Assembly: GCA_012521395.1 (NCBI GenBank) | Contig: JAAYML010000100.1 | Span: 1 to 48,720, forward strand | Source of the DNA: Candidatus Epulonipiscium sp. | GTDB taxonomy: Bacteria > Bacillota > Clostridia > Lachnospirales > Defluviitaleaceae | Direction of reading: 5' to 3' | DNA length: 48,720 bases | Shown: positions 6,605-16,048 of the stretch, in pieces | How the letters are laid out: the number at the start of each line of letters is the position of its first letter | Position numbering within the stretch: the stretch's first letter is position 1 | The notes under the pieces: generated by a model | What the model was told of the DNA's origin: nothing | Database searches by the model: none | What the model saw: only the letters and a program-made list of their open reading frames with translations | Made by a program: the position numbers and the translations under genes

Positions 6605-7891
6605 TTAAACATGAATTAATTTTTTATCCATCATATTTTGTAAAGCAATCATGATGCCTAACTTTGCATGATGCCAGGAAAGACCACCTTGTAAAAATAC
6701 AGTATATGGTTCTTTCATCGGTGCGTCAGCACTAAGTTCTATAGAAGAGCCCTGTACAAAAGCACCTGCTGCCATAATGACCTGGCTATCATAACCTGGC
6801 ATATCAGAAGGTTCTGGTATAACAAAGCTGTCAACAGGAGAGCCTTTTTGTATGCCCTGACAAAAAGCAATGACATTTTCAGGCTTTTTCATTTGAATAG
6901 CTTGAATAATATCATTTCTTTTTTCGCATGAAGCAGGACTTACGGTAAAGTCCAATTTTTCAAAAATTCTTGCGGCAAAAATGGCCCCTTTCAAACTTCC
7001 AGATACCACTTGTGGTGCAAAGAACAAGCCCTGGAGTATGGGTTGATTTAAACCTAAACTTGCCCCAACTTCTTTGCCCAGACCTGGAGCAGTTAAACGG
7101 ATGGCAGCATTTTCAACATATTCTTCTTTACCAACAATATATCCTCCAATAGGAGCAATACCACCGCCGGGATTTTTTATTAAAGAACCGACCACTAAAT
7201 CTGCACCAACTTCAGAAGGTTCTATATAATCAACAAATTCTCCATAACAGTTATCCACCATGCAAATGACATCATTCTTAATCTTTTTAATAAAAGCAAT
7301 AAGCTCTTTTATTTGCTGGACAGATAAAGTAGGCCGCCATAAATATCCTTTTGAGCGTTGGATCGTTACCATTTTGGTTTTGGGCGTAATGGCATTTTCG
7401 ATTCCCTTATAATCAAAGCCGTCCTCTAATAAATCCACTTGCTTGTATGTAACACCATATTCCTTAAGGGAACCTTTCATTTTTCGAATTCCTATTACCC
7501 CTTCAAGAGTATCATAGGGTTTACCTACAGGAGATAATAACTCATCTCCAGGGCGCAGATTTCCAAATAAGGCCACTGTTAAAGCATGGGTTCCGGAAAC
7601 TAATTGAGGACGAACCAGTCCAGACTCTGCTTTAAAAACTTCTGCATATATGTTTTCTACCGTATCCCTGCCAAGGTCGTTATATCCATAGCCATTTGTT
7701 GCTGCAAAATGTATATCACTTAGATGATTTTTTTGCATTGCAGCAAGAATTTTTAGCTGGTTATATTCAGCTATATGATCCACTTCGTTAAAATAGGGTT
7801 CTATTTCCTTTTCAATTTTTTTACAAAATTGAATGACTTCATTGCTTAAGCCAAAGTTTCTGCGTAAAATTTCGTCAACGAATTCGTGCAT
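6605..7891 (-). CDS. ynbB: YnbB-like PLP enzyme (methionine gamma-lyase family)
   Basis: This 428-residue fold-type I PLP protein is of the family annotated as aluminium resistance or methionine gamma-lyase-like. The Schiff-base lysine is probably K239 in GSLIKNPGGG. The PLP-binding aspartate is probably D213 in MVDNCYG. SGTHALTVAL (about 99-108) is the phosphate-binding region. Both historical names are weakly supported and the substrate is unknown. It lies just downstream of hfq, the same neighbour as in Bacillus, and has GGAGATAGTTCA before its ATG. It is the last gene of the miaB-to-ynbB run and ends at a bidirectional terminator. Confidence 0.85.
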   Translation of the reverse strand: MHEFVDEILRRNFGLSNEVIQFCKKIEKEIEPYFNEVDHIAEYNQLKILAAMQKNHLSDIHFAATNGYGYNDLGRDTVENIYAEVFKAESGLVRPQLVSGTHALTVALFGNLRPGDELLSPVGKPYDTLEGVIGIRKMKGSLKEYGVTYKQVDLLEDGFDYKGIENAITPKTKMVTIQRSKGYLWRPTLSVQQIKELIAFIKKIKNDVICMVDNCYGEFVDYIEPSEVGADLVVGSLIKNPGGGIAPIGGYIVGKEEYVENAAIRLTAPGLGKEVGASLGLNQPILQGLFFAPQVVSGSLKGAIFAARIFEKLDFTVSPASCEKRNDIIQAIQMKKPENVIAFCQGIQKGSPVDSFVIPEPSDMPGYDSQVIMAAGAFVQGSSIELSADAPMKEPYTVFLQGGLSWHHAKLGIMIALQNMMDKKLIHV

Positions 7892-7906
7892 TGAACTATC
7901 TCCATT

Positions 7907-8149
7907 CTACTCTCCTTCATTTTTATCATTTACGTTATAATATACAGGTTTTGCTGGAATGATGGTTGAAATGGCATGTTTATAAATCATTTGCTGTTTG
8001 CCGTCTGACTCTAACATTACAATAAAGTTATCGAAACCTTTTACAACTCCTTTTAATTGAAAACCATTGGTTAAAAATACGGTTACAGTCATTTTTTCTT
8101 TACGTACCTGGTTAAGAAATACATCTTGAAGGTTAATAGTTTTGCTCAC
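7907..8149 (-). CDS. hfq: Hfq, RNA chaperone
   Basis: This 80-residue Sm-like protein forms a hexamer that binds small RNAs and mRNA. The Sm1 region ([22 protein letters not shown]) is followed by Sm2 YKHAIS, both as expected. The start is GTG at 8149, preceded by AGAGGAG at 9 bases and giving the normal N-terminus [14 protein letters not shown] longer frame reaching 8218 would overlap miaA and add 23 atypical residues. The order miaA-hfq is the same as in very many bacteria. The C-terminus is a short acidic tail (NDKNEGE). Confidence 0.95.
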   Translation of the reverse strand: MSKTINLQDVFLNQVRKEKMTVTVFLTNGFQLKGVVKGFDNFIVMLESDGKQQMIYKHAISTIIPAKPVYYNVNDKNEGE

Positions 8150-8192
8150 AAAAATCCACTCCTCTTTTGATATTAGGTTATATATATTTATT

Positions 8193-9143
8193 CTATATGA
8201 TAATGCCAATTTCTTCAATATAATTTAACATTTTTGCAAGAATAATATCCATATCAAAACCAAAATCGTCTATATTTATCCAATATGGATTTTCCTGCCT
8301 TTTGAACCAGGTTAATTGTCTCTTTGCAAAATGCCTGGTGTCCCTTTTTAGTATATAAATAGCTTCCTCAAGAGAAATTTTTCCTTGCAGATAAGGGACA
8401 ATTTCCTTATAACCCAGTCCCTGCATAGAAACAAGATCTGGAGAATAACCTTTTTTAAGTAAAGCTTGAACTTCTTCAATTAAGCCAGCTTCAATCATTT
8501 TATCGACTCTTTGCTCAATCCGTTTATATAATGTTTCCCGTTTCATGTTTAAACAAAAAAAAGCTGTATTATAAGGAGATACTTTTTTATTTTTTTCTTC
8601 TTCATTGTGCTGTGAAATGGGCTTGTTGGTTTGTTTATAATATTCCAATGCCCGGATAACTCTTTTGACATTATTGGGATGAATTTTTAAGGCGGAAACT
8701 GGGTCAACTTTTTTTAGGATCTCATGAATATATTGATTTCCCTTTTCTTTAGCCAACTTTTCCAGATAACTTCTATATTCATAATCGTTGTTGGTTTCCA
8801 TAAAATTAATATCGTAAACCAACGCTTGTATATAAAAGCCAGTACCGCCAACTAAAATAGGTATTTTATTTTTATTGTAAATCATTTCTAAGTATTTTTT
8901 AGCTTTTTCTTGAAATATAGCTACATTAAATTCTTCATCAGGCTCAATTTCATCGATTAAATAATGAGGAATATTCTCCATTTCCTCTTTTGTTGGCTTG
9001 GCTGTACCGATATCCATATACTTATACACTTGCATAGAATCGGCAGAGATGATTTCCGCATCAATCTTTTTTGCCAATTGGATAGAAAGATTTGTTTTGC
9101 CACAAGCAGTCGGTCCGGCAATAACAATTAAAGGTTTTTTCAT
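8193..9143 (-). CDS. miaA: tRNA dimethylallyltransferase MiaA
   Basis: This 316-residue enzyme transfers a dimethylallyl group to N6 of A37 in tRNAs reading UNN codons, making i6A. The P-loop [11 protein letters not shown] begins at residue 10. [18 protein letters not shown] (about 34-51) holds the catalytic/tRNA-binding aspartate. [11 protein letters not shown] (about 99-109) and [19 protein letters not shown] residues near the C-terminus ([12 protein letters not shown]) are typical. The start has GGAGG just upstream. MiaB, which methylthiolates the i6A product, is encoded four genes upstream in the same run, so both steps of ms2i6A synthesis are present. Confidence 0.95.
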   Translation of the reverse strand: MKKPLIVIAGPTACGKTNLSIQLAKKIDAEIISADSMQVYKYMDIGTAKPTKEEMENIPHYLIDEIEPDEEFNVAIFQEKAKKYLEMIYNKNKIPILVGGTGFYIQALVYDINFMETNNDYEYRSYLEKLAKEKGNQYIHEILKKVDPVSALKIHPNNVKRVIRALEYYKQTNKPISQHNEEEKNKKVSPYNTAFFCLNMKRETLYKRIEQRVDKMIEAGLIEEVQALLKKGYSPDLVSMQGLGYKEIVPYLQGKISLEEAIYILKRDTRHFAKRQLTWFKRQENPYWINIDDFGFDMDIILAKMLNYIEEIGIII

Positions 9144-9155
9144 AGTTCCTCCATT

Positions 9156-11024
9156 CTATTGAACCCGTTTAAATTTTTTTTCCAGTTCATATTGACTCAT
9201 GGATATGATGGTTGGTCTTCCATGGGGACAAGTAAATGGATTATCCAGATTAAGCAATTCCTCAATTAATGCTTTGGCTTCCACAGTACTGAGCTGATCT
9301 TTGGCTTTAACAGCTCCTTTACAGGATAAAAGGGCAATATGATTAAGCTTCATATCATAAAGGTTTTTAATCCTTTCATCATTTAAAGTATCGATAATTT
9401 CTAAGAAAAAACTGCTGTCAACAGGTCCTTCAAAAAGAATGGGCAGTTCCCGGACCAGGTATGCAGATTCCCCAAATTCTTCAATTTCAAAACCAAATTT
9501 TTTAAATAAAGAAATGTTATCTTCTACAATCTCTTTTTCCTTAGGAGTGACCTCAAAAACAACAGGCTCTAATAATGGTTGGGAATAAACTTTACCTTGC
9601 TTAAAATCATGAATAAATTTTTCATAAAGAATTCGCTCATGGGCTGCATGCTGGTCAACAATATAAAGACTATTGTCTTGTTCAACAAGCCAATAAGTCT
9701 GAAAAACTTGCCCTATAATTTTATAATGACGAAAGCTTGGAGCCTTGTCTTCTTTATGAACTTTTTCTTTTTCAAAAATGGTACAGGCTTCTTTTTTTTC
9801 AGTACCACATGGTTTATTTTCATAAAGATTTTCTTTATGAGAAAAGTTAAGCTCCTGATTAGATTCTTTTACTTTTATATTTTTATCCTCAGGACTGAAT
9901 ACCGGATGGATGCTTATATCTTTATACTCCAAGTTTTTTCTTTTTATTTCAAAAGGTTCTGGCAATCTTCCCTGAACGGGTTCGGGATTAAAAAGTTTTT
10001 CTTTTTTATTGTCTAAATTAACCTGAGGAATTAAATCTTCTTTAAATAAATTTTTATGAATTCCATTATAGATAAACTGATAGATTTCTTCTTCATCCTT
10101 AAAGCGGACTTCCATTTTTGTCGGATGGACATTAACATCAATTTTATTCGCTGGAATAAAAATATGCAAAACGACAACAGGAAACTTATTAATTGGCAGC
10201 AAAGTGTTATATGCATCCTCTACTGCATTTTCTAATATTTTACTTTTAATATACCTTCCATTGATATAGAAATTTTCATAAGACCTGTTGGCCCGGTTTA
10301 AGGAAGGCTTGCCAATTAAGCCAATGAGCTTTAGATCCTGTTCTGTTTCTTCAATAGAAAGCATATGCTTTACAACTTCTTTTCCATAAACATTAAATAC
10401 GGCATTTTTTAACTCGTTGTTTCCGGAAGTGTGAAAAACAACTGAATTATTATTAATAAATTTAAAGGAGACCTCCGGATGTCCCAGGGCAATTTTATAG
10501 ACCATATCACTGATATAAGAGCTTTCTGTAGCAGGCTTTTTTAAAAATTTTTTCCTTGCTGGTATATTGTAAAAAAGGTTCCGCATAATAATGGTTGTTC
10601 CTTCTGGACAGCCGACTTCTTCTTCAGTAATGATTTTCCCTCCATAGCATTCTACTCTTTTTCCAGTTACTTCTCCATAGGCTTTTGTAATAATTTCCAA
10701 TTGAGACACAGCAGCAATACTGGCTAAAGCTTCTCCTCTAAAACCTAAGGATTCTATTTTATCCAAATCTTCAACGGCAGTAATTTTGCTGGTGGTATGC
10801 CTGAGCAAGGCTGTCGTAACATCTTCCTTAGGAATACCGATTCCATTATCGGTTACCCGGATGAGGGAAATGCCACCATCTTTAATTTCTACCGTTATGG
10901 CACTGGCCTGGGCGTCTATGGAGTTTTCTACGAGCTCTTTTACAACCGATGCAGGTCTTTCAACCACTTCTCCTGCTGCAATTTTATTAATGGTATAATC
11001 GTCTAATCTACGGATTGGATCCAA
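9156..11024 (-). CDS. mutL: MutL, mismatch repair ATPase/endonuclease
   Basis: This 622-residue protein has an N-terminal GHKL ATPase (E30 and N34 in ELVENSIDA, GFRGEALASI about 94-103) and a C-terminal dimerisation/nuclease domain. The metal-binding DQHAAHERILYE motif (457-468), SCKGAVKA (567-574) and CPHGRP (599-604) are all present. This is therefore a nicking MutL, expected where no MutH exists. The start is TTG at 11024, with GAGGTGA close upstream. It is 12 bases after mutS. The linker (about 340-430) is low-complexity and charged, as usual. Confidence 0.95.
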   Translation of the reverse strand: MDPIRRLDDYTINKIAAGEVVERPASVVKELVENSIDAQASAITVEIKDGGISLIRVTDNGIGIPKEDVTTALLRHTTSKITAVEDLDKIESLGFRGEALASIAAVSQLEIITKAYGEVTGKRVECYGGKIITEEEVGCPEGTTIIMRNLFYNIPARKKFLKKPATESSYISDMVYKIALGHPEVSFKFINNNSVVFHTSGNNELKNAVFNVYGKEVVKHMLSIEETEQDLKLIGLIGKPSLNRANRSYENFYINGRYIKSKILENAVEDAYNTLLPINKFPVVVLHIFIPANKIDVNVHPTKMEVRFKDEEEIYQFIYNGIHKNLFKEDLIPQVNLDNKKEKLFNPEPVQGRLPEPFEIKRKNLEYKDISIHPVFSPEDKNIKVKESNQELNFSHKENLYENKPCGTEKKEACTIFEKEKVHKEDKAPSFRHYKIIGQVFQTYWLVEQDNSLYIVDQHAAHERILYEKFIHDFKQGKVYSQPLLEPVVFEVTPKEKEIVEDNISLFKKFGFEIEEFGESAYLVRELPILFEGPVDSSFFLEIIDTLNDERIKNLYDMKLNHIALLSCKGAVKAKDQLSTVEAKALIEELLNLDNPFTCPHGRPTIISMSQYELEKKFKRVQ

Positions 11025-11036
11025 AAAATCACCTCA

Positions 11037-13655
11037 TCATAGGAGAGATTTTGCTTTTTTGTTTAAGTCTAAGAGAATATCAATAGCTTGACCAACAGAA
11101 ATTTCTGAAAGATTTAAATTGGCAATTTCCTTAATCAACTCTTTAAATTCATTTTGCTCCATGGAGAATAAATCCATTTGAATGACTTGAATTTCATTAA
11201 AAATATTTTTTGCATTTTTCGTAATATCTGCTTGGGTCAGTTGTGACAAGATAACCTTAGCCCGTTCAATAACCTCATTGGGCAGACCAGCCAAATTAGC
11301 CACCTGAATACCGTAACTGTGATTGGCCCCTCCCCGTTTAATTTTTCTTAAGAAAATAATGTTATCGCCTTTTTCTAAAACATCGATGCAATAATTCTTT
11401 ACGCCACTCAGTTTACCTTCCAGCTCTGTCAGTTCGTGATAGTGGGTTGCAAAGAGCGTTTTAGCACCAATTTTTTCTTTGTCACTGATATATTCAATGA
11501 CTGCCCATGCAATACTTAAACCGTCAAAGGTACTGGTTCCCCGTCCAATTTCATCCAGTATCAATAAACTTTTTGATGTTGCATTATTGAGAATATTAGC
11601 CACTTCAGTCATTTCAACCATAAATGTACTTTGACCAGAAGCTAAATCATCTGAAGCCCCAACCCGGGTAAAAATCCTGTCTACAACACCAATTCTGGCT
11701 GTTTTTGCCGGAACAAAACTGCCAATTTGAGCCATAAGCACAATCAAAGCCACTTGTCTCATATAGGTTGATTTCCCGGCCATATTAGGTCCTGTCACAA
11801 TAGCAAGCCGGTTATCTTTTTCATCTAAAAAAGTATCATTGGGAATAAACTGTTCTAAGGGCATCATTTTTTCTACTACCGGATGCCTGCCGTCTTCAAT
11901 AAAAATTGAATCCCCTTGATTAACTTCAGGCTTACAGTAATTTTGCTTTTCTGCTACTTCAGCTAATGATTGTAAAACATCCACAATGGCAATTAATCTT
12001 GCCGTTTTTTGAATGCGTTCTACTTCTTTTTCAATTCTTTCTCTTATTTGAACGAAAATATCATATTCTAATTCGATTAATTTTTCCTCTGCACCTAAAA
12101 CGGTTTCTTCTAATTCTTTTAATTCAGCCGTAATATATCTTTCTGCATTGGTCAAGGTTTGCTTTCTTATGTACCGGTCTGGTACAGAATCAATATTCGA
12201 CTTTGTTACTTCTATAAAATAACCAAAAACTTTATTAAACTTAATTCTTAAATTTTTAATACCAGTCTTTTCTCTTTCTTCGTTTTCTAAAGCTGCAATC
12301 CACTGTTTGCCTTCAGTTTTTGCCCTTCTTAGTTTATCTATTTCGGAATGATAACCTGTTTTAATAATGCCGCCTTCTCTAACAGATATGGGCGCTTCAT
12401 CAACAATGGACTGTTGAATTAATTCATAAATGTCTTCTAAACTGTCCATTGAATCATAAATTTCCTTTTGATAAGCTGCCTGACATTCGTTAAGTAAACT
12501 TTTAATATGAGGAATCATGGAAATAGAATTTTTAAGCGCAATTAAATCCCGTCCATTAACTGTTCCATATATCACCTTAGTCATCAGACGTTCCAAGTCA
12601 TAGATGCCATTTAACAGTTCTTTTAATTCTTCTCTTAAAATAGGATTGTTTTTAAACTCCTCTACTCCATCCAGGCGCTTATGAATTTCATTAACATCCA
12701 ATAAGGGTTGTTCCAGCCATTTTCTAAGAAGTCTTGCCCCCATAGCTGTTTTGGTTTTATCTAAAACCCAAAGCAGAGACCCTTTTCTTGATTTTTCCCT
12801 TAAGGTTTCTGTTAATTCCAAATTTCTTCTTGAAGAAAGATCTAGTATCATAAATTCTTCAATATAATACGGAGTAATTTCTGTCACATGACTTAAATTA
12901 ACTTTTTGAGTTTCCCTTAAATACTGAAGCAAGGCCCCGCAGGCACAGATACCTAAACGGAATTCTTTTAAACCAAGTCCGTCAAGGCTGTGGACTTTAA
13001 AATGCTCAGATAAAATTTTATACGAACTGTCATAATCAAAAGCCCAATCCCCATATTCATTGATAAAAGTATGAAACCTGTTTTTTATTTCTTCAATTAA
13101 ATCCGCAGACTTGTTGAATTCACTGTTAGATAAAAGTTCTGCCGGATTATATTTTGCAATTTCATCTAACAGTTTCTTTTGATTAGAAACTTCTTTAATT
13201 TCTGTGACTTGGAATTCACCCGTTGTGATATCTACAACCCCCAGGCCATAGCCATCCTTAGAGGCAAAAATACTTAAGAGATAGTTGTTTTTCCCTTCAT
13301 CTAGAACATTACTGCTAATTTGGGTTCCAGGGGTAATAATCCTGGTGATATCTCTTTTTACAATGCCTTTTGCTGTCCTGGGATCTTCAATCTGCTCACA
13401 GATAGCAACTTTATAACCCTTTTCAATTAATTTATTAATATAGTTTTCAGCAGAATGATAAGGAACACCACACATGGGTGCCCTTTCATCCAGACCACAA
13501 TCTCTGCCGGTAAGGGTTATTTCTAATTCTTTAGATGCTGTTAAAGCATCTTCGAAGAACATTTCATAAAAATCCCCAAGACGGAAAAAGAGGAGGCAGT
13601 CACTGACTTTCTTTTTAATTTCTAAATATTGCTGCATCATGGGTGTAAGTTGCAA
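11037..13655 (-). CDS. mutS: MutS, mismatch recognition ATPase
   Basis: This 872-residue MutS1 recognises base mismatches and hands over to MutL. The mismatch-binding F-x-E motif is in GDFYEMFF (F29, E31). The Walker A is GPNMAGKST, followed by DEIGRGTSTFDGLSIAWA and the Walker B LLILDEIGRG. The start is TTG at 13655: CGGAGGG lies 8 bases upstream and the product begins QLTPMMQQYL, as MutS proteins do. The ATG at 13688 abuts the miaB stop, has no ribosome site and would add an 11-residue extension. Its gene order with miaB and mutL is conserved in Bacillota. Confidence 0.96.
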   Translation of the reverse strand: MQLTPMMQQYLEIKKKVSDCLLFFRLGDFYEMFFEDALTASKELEITLTGRDCGLDERAPMCGVPYHSAENYINKLIEKGYKVAICEQIEDPRTAKGIVKRDITRIITPGTQISSNVLDEGKNNYLLSIFASKDGYGLGVVDITTGEFQVTEIKEVSNQKKLLDEIAKYNPAELLSNSEFNKSADLIEEIKNRFHTFINEYGDWAFDYDSSYKILSEHFKVHSLDGLGLKEFRLGICACGALLQYLRETQKVNLSHVTEITPYYIEEFMILDLSSRRNLELTETLREKSRKGSLLWVLDKTKTAMGARLLRKWLEQPLLDVNEIHKRLDGVEEFKNNPILREELKELLNGIYDLERLMTKVIYGTVNGRDLIALKNSISMIPHIKSLLNECQAAYQKEIYDSMDSLEDIYELIQQSIVDEAPISVREGGIIKTGYHSEIDKLRRAKTEGKQWIAALENEEREKTGIKNLRIKFNKVFGYFIEVTKSNIDSVPDRYIRKQTLTNAERYITAELKELEETVLGAEEKLIELEYDIFVQIRERIEKEVERIQKTARLIAIVDVLQSLAEVAEKQNYCKPEVNQGDSIFIEDGRHPVVEKMMPLEQFIPNDTFLDEKDNRLAIVTGPNMAGKSTYMRQVALIVLMAQIGSFVPAKTARIGVVDRIFTRVGASDDLASGQSTFMVEMTEVANILNNATSKSLLILDEIGRGTSTFDGLSIAWAVIEYISDKEKIGAKTLFATHYHELTELEGKLSGVKNYCIDVLEKGDNIIFLRKIKRGGANHSYGIQVANLAGLPNEVIERAKVILSQLTQADITKNAKNIFNEIQVIQMDLFSMEQNEFKELIKEIANLNLSEISVGQAIDILLDLNKKAKSLL

Positions 13656-13688
13656 AATGATTCCCTCCGCCTCATTAAAATCAGTCAT

Positions 13689-15122
13689 CTAATTGGCTAA
13701 TTTACCAATTAAGTAGTAAGTTTTTGCTTCGATAATTTCTACATTGACAAATTGACCAATTAAGGATGTATCGCCTTCAAAATGTACCAGATGGCCTGAA
13801 TCTGTCCGGCCTGTCAGGTAAGAATCTTTGTTCTTACTTTTTTCTTCAACCAATATTTCCACTGTCTTTCCATAAAATTCCTGGCTCTTTTCATAAACAA
13901 TCGGTTGTAATACCTCTTGCAATTCATTAAATCGTCTTTGGCATATTTCTTCGGGAACTTCACCTTCCATCGTTGCTGCCGGTGTTCCTGTCCGTTTAGA
14001 ATAAATAAAAGTATAGGCCCCACTGAATCGTACTTTCCTGACAACATCCAGTGTATCCTTGAAATCTTCTTCATTTTCTCCCGGGAAACCTACAATAATA
14101 TCTGTTGTTAAAGCAATGTCAGGAATCGTATTCTGAATCTTTTCAGCCAATTCCAAATATTGTTCTTTGGTATATTTCCGGTTCATTTTTTTAAGAATTT
14201 CTGTGCTTCCGGCCTGGAAAGGAAGATGAAGTGATTTACATACTTTATCACAATCTCTCATGGCCAGAATTAATTCATCAGAAAGATCCTTGGGGTGGGA
14301 AGTCATAAAGCGGATTCTTTTTAAACCTTCGATTTCATTAACTTTTCTTAAAAGTTGGGCAAAACTAATTCCGTCTTTTAAGGTTTTTCCATAAGAATTG
14401 ACATTCTGTCCAAGTAACATGATTTCTTTTACACCATCTGCAACTAATTCTTTGATTTCATTTAAAATATCTTCAGGCTGGCGGCTTCTTTCTCTCCCTC
14501 TAACATAAGGAACGATACAATAAGTACAGAAATTATTACAACCATACATAATATTAACGCTGGCTTTAAATTTATATTTTCTGATACTTGGCAGATCTTC
14601 TACGATATCTTTATGCTCATTCCAAATATCAATAACCGTTTCTTTTGTTTCCAGATAGGTTTGAAGAAGTTCTGGCAATTTATAAATATTGAATGTCCCA
14701 AAAATAATGTCTACATGAGGATATTTTGATTTTATAATATTTAAGACCGTATCCTGCTGCATCATACAACCGCAAATGGCAATGATTAAATCTTTATTCA
14801 TGTCTTTTAAATATTTTAAATAACCCAATTTTCCATAGACCTTTTGCTCAGCGTTCTCTCTGACACAGCAAGTATTGTATAAAATAAAATCTGCTTCATT
14901 TTCCTGGTCGGTTTTTTGATATCCCATTTGCTCTAACATACCAGCTAATTTTTCGGAATCATGGGCATTCATTTGGCAGCCAAAGGTGGCAATATAATAG
15001 TGCTTTTGCTTGGATGTTTTGGATTTTTCCAAGTCATTTTGCATTCTTATTTGTTTTATATATGTTTCTTGTCTTTGCGCTTCCTCTGTGGTCATCATAC
15101 TGGGTGTCCTTCTTTTACTCAT
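13689..15122 (-). CDS. miaB: MiaB, tRNA i6A37 methylthiotransferase
   Basis: This 477-residue radical-SAM enzyme converts i6A37 to ms2i6A37 in tRNA. The N-terminal UPF0004 domain supplies three cysteines for the auxiliary cluster (C49 in ATFGCQMN, C85 or C86, C119 in ICGCM). The radical-SAM cluster is CNNFCTYC (C195, C199, C202). A TRAM domain ends the protein. The first 40 residues are a charged extension common in Bacillota MiaB. AGGAGG lies 10 bases before the ATG. A promoter at 15164-15192 makes it the first gene of the miaB-mutS-mutL-miaA-hfq-ynbB run. Confidence 0.95.
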   Translation of the reverse strand: MSKRRTPSMMTTEEAQRQETYIKQIRMQNDLEKSKTSKQKHYYIATFGCQMNAHDSEKLAGMLEQMGYQKTDQENEADFILYNTCCVRENAEQKVYGKLGYLKYLKDMNKDLIIAICGCMMQQDTVLNIIKSKYPHVDIIFGTFNIYKLPELLQTYLETKETVIDIWNEHKDIVEDLPSIRKYKFKASVNIMYGCNNFCTYCIVPYVRGRERSRQPEDILNEIKELVADGVKEIMLLGQNVNSYGKTLKDGISFAQLLRKVNEIEGLKRIRFMTSHPKDLSDELILAMRDCDKVCKSLHLPFQAGSTEILKKMNRKYTKEQYLELAEKIQNTIPDIALTTDIIVGFPGENEEDFKDTLDVVRKVRFSGAYTFIYSKRTGTPAATMEGEVPEEICQRRFNELQEVLQPIVYEKSQEFYGKTVEILVEEKSKNKDSYLTGRTDSGHLVHFEGDTSLIGQFVNVEIIEAKTYYLIGKLAN

Positions 15123-15163
15123 CTATTTTAATCCTCCTAAAACAATCTCTAAACTCAAACTTA

Positions 15164-15192
15164 ATTTTACATAATACTGCAAACAAATGCAA
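15164..15192 (-). promoter_or_regulatory. SigA-type promoter of the miaB-mutSL-miaA-hfq run
   Basis: On the minus strand, TTGCAT (15192-15187) and TAAAAT (15169-15164) are separated by 17 bases, about 40 bases upstream of the miaB start. There is one mismatch from TATAAT. It is the best candidate in the gap. Confidence 0.55.
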
Positions 15193-15205
15193 GTAAAGCA
15201 ACAAA

Positions 15206-15235
15206 TAAAAAAAATTCTCTATTTGCATAGAGAAT
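15206..15235 (-). terminator. Terminator of the DUF5658 gene
   Basis: ATTCTCTAT (15214-15222) and ATAGAGAAT (15227-15235) form a stem around a TTGC loop. On the minus strand a run of U follows immediately (15213 downward). It lies just after the stop of the gene ending at 15241. Confidence 0.8.
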
Positions 15236-15240
15236 AATCA

Positions 15241-15588
15241 TTAAAATACTAATGAATAATAAATCCAAACAAAATGCGATGCAATGACCACCATATACCA
15301 ATAAGAGCATAATTTTAAGTAGAAAATGCTCTTTTTGATTTCCATGAGACTTCCTTTTTTTAATCGGTTAAAAACTAAAAAGAGTAATAAGCTTGGTAAA
15401 ATACCTTTAATGATAATAAATAAAGGAGGATTATGAAGCAGCCTAGCTAAAAAAGGATTAATCTCAACGCCATATCCGTTCGTTGTGGCATATAAAGTCA
15501 GAATCATATCGATAAAATTAAAAACAGCTATAAAATAAAAATACTTTTTTGTATAATTAATAAAAATTTCTTTAGAAAATTCACTCAT
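15241..15588 (-). CDS. DUF5658-type small membrane protein
   Basis: This 115-residue protein has three or four predicted membrane segments. The N-terminal signature NFIDMILTLYATTNGYGVEINP, followed by an Asn-Pro, matches the D-x(n)-T ... G-x-E-x-NP pattern of the DUF5658 family, a group of uncharacterised membrane proteins. No function is known. AAGGAGAAATCTT precedes the ATG and a clear terminator follows, so it is an independent single-gene unit between the miaB run and the unknown gene at 15669. Confidence 0.7.
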   Translation of the reverse strand: MSEFSKEIFINYTKKYFYFIAVFNFIDMILTLYATTNGYGVEINPFLARLLHNPPLFIIIKGILPSLLLFLVFNRLKKGSLMEIKKSIFYLKLCSYWYMVVIASHFVWIYYSLVF

Positions 15589-15668
15589 AAGATTTCTCCT
15601 TAGAATAATATCTCTAAGCTTATTAATCTCCAGAGTGAATTTTTCTATTCATAAATTTTACTTTTATT

Positions 15669-15914
15669 TTATTGAAACTCTTCTGTTACCGATTGTATAT
15701 AGTCTAAGATTTGTCTAATTTCTTCAGGATTATCTGATTTAAGACTATCGATTTTTTCATTATAAAAATTTTTAAGATGAACAGTCAGTTCACCATTGGA
15801 TTCATCGCTCCGAATACAGCGAAAACCTTCTTTATATTTTTCTTTTAATTTTTCAAACTGATTGTTATTCAAAATGACTCTCCCCTTTTTGATCTTTTTA
15901 TTATCTTGAGCCAT
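15669..15914 (-). CDS. Small soluble protein of unknown function
   Basis: I do not recognise this protein. From the ATG at 15914 it is 81 residues: a lysine-rich start (MAQDNKKIKKGRVIL), then alternating charged helix and strand-like stretches, ending in EEIRQILDYIQSVTEEFQ. It has no membrane segment and no cysteine cluster. The frame stays open upstream to a TTG at 15977, but that codon is the -35 box of a probable promoter whose transcript would begin near 15942. The start is therefore 15944 (leaderless) or, more likely, 15914. No convincing ribosome site precedes either. It is divergent from the AcuB-like gene. Confidence 0.55.
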   Translation of the reverse strand: MAQDNKKIKKGRVILNNNQFEKLKEKYKEGFRCIRSDESNGELTVHLKNFYNEKIDSLKSDNPEEIRQILDYIQSVTEEFQ

Positions 15915-15948
15915 TTTTTTTAAATCTATACATATGTTTACCATAATA

Positions 15949-15977
15949 ATTTTATGTAAATATAATTCGATAATCAA
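15949..15977 (-). promoter_or_regulatory. Promoter of the small unknown gene
   Basis: On the minus strand, TTGATT (15977-15972) and TAAAAT (15954-15949) are separated by 17 bases. The predicted transcript start falls almost on the ATG at 15944, leaving little or no leader for that codon. Confidence 0.5.
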
Positions 15978-16006
15978 TTTAGATTATTTAAAAAGAATAA
16001 TAAGTA

Positions 16007-16015
16007 TGATATAAT
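16007..16015 (+). promoter_or_regulatory. Extended -10 promoter of the AcuB-like gene
   Basis: The sequence TGATATAAT (16007-16015) is a TGn extended -10 with a perfect TATAAT, about 33 bases before the ATG. No good -35 is visible, which is common for extended -10 promoters. Confidence 0.5.
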
Positions 16016-16048
16016 TTAAATACGAATACAAGCCTTGGAGGTGTTACT

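Noticed and set aside
9579-10016. 145-codon phenylalanine-rich plus-strand frame
   Set aside because: It is the antisense shadow of the A-rich, lysine-rich linker of mutL and has no ribosome site or family match.
13656-13688. ATG start of mutS immediately after the miaB stop
   Set aside because: No Shine-Dalgarno precedes it, and the extra 11 residues encode the real ribosome site GGAGG before the TTG at 13655.
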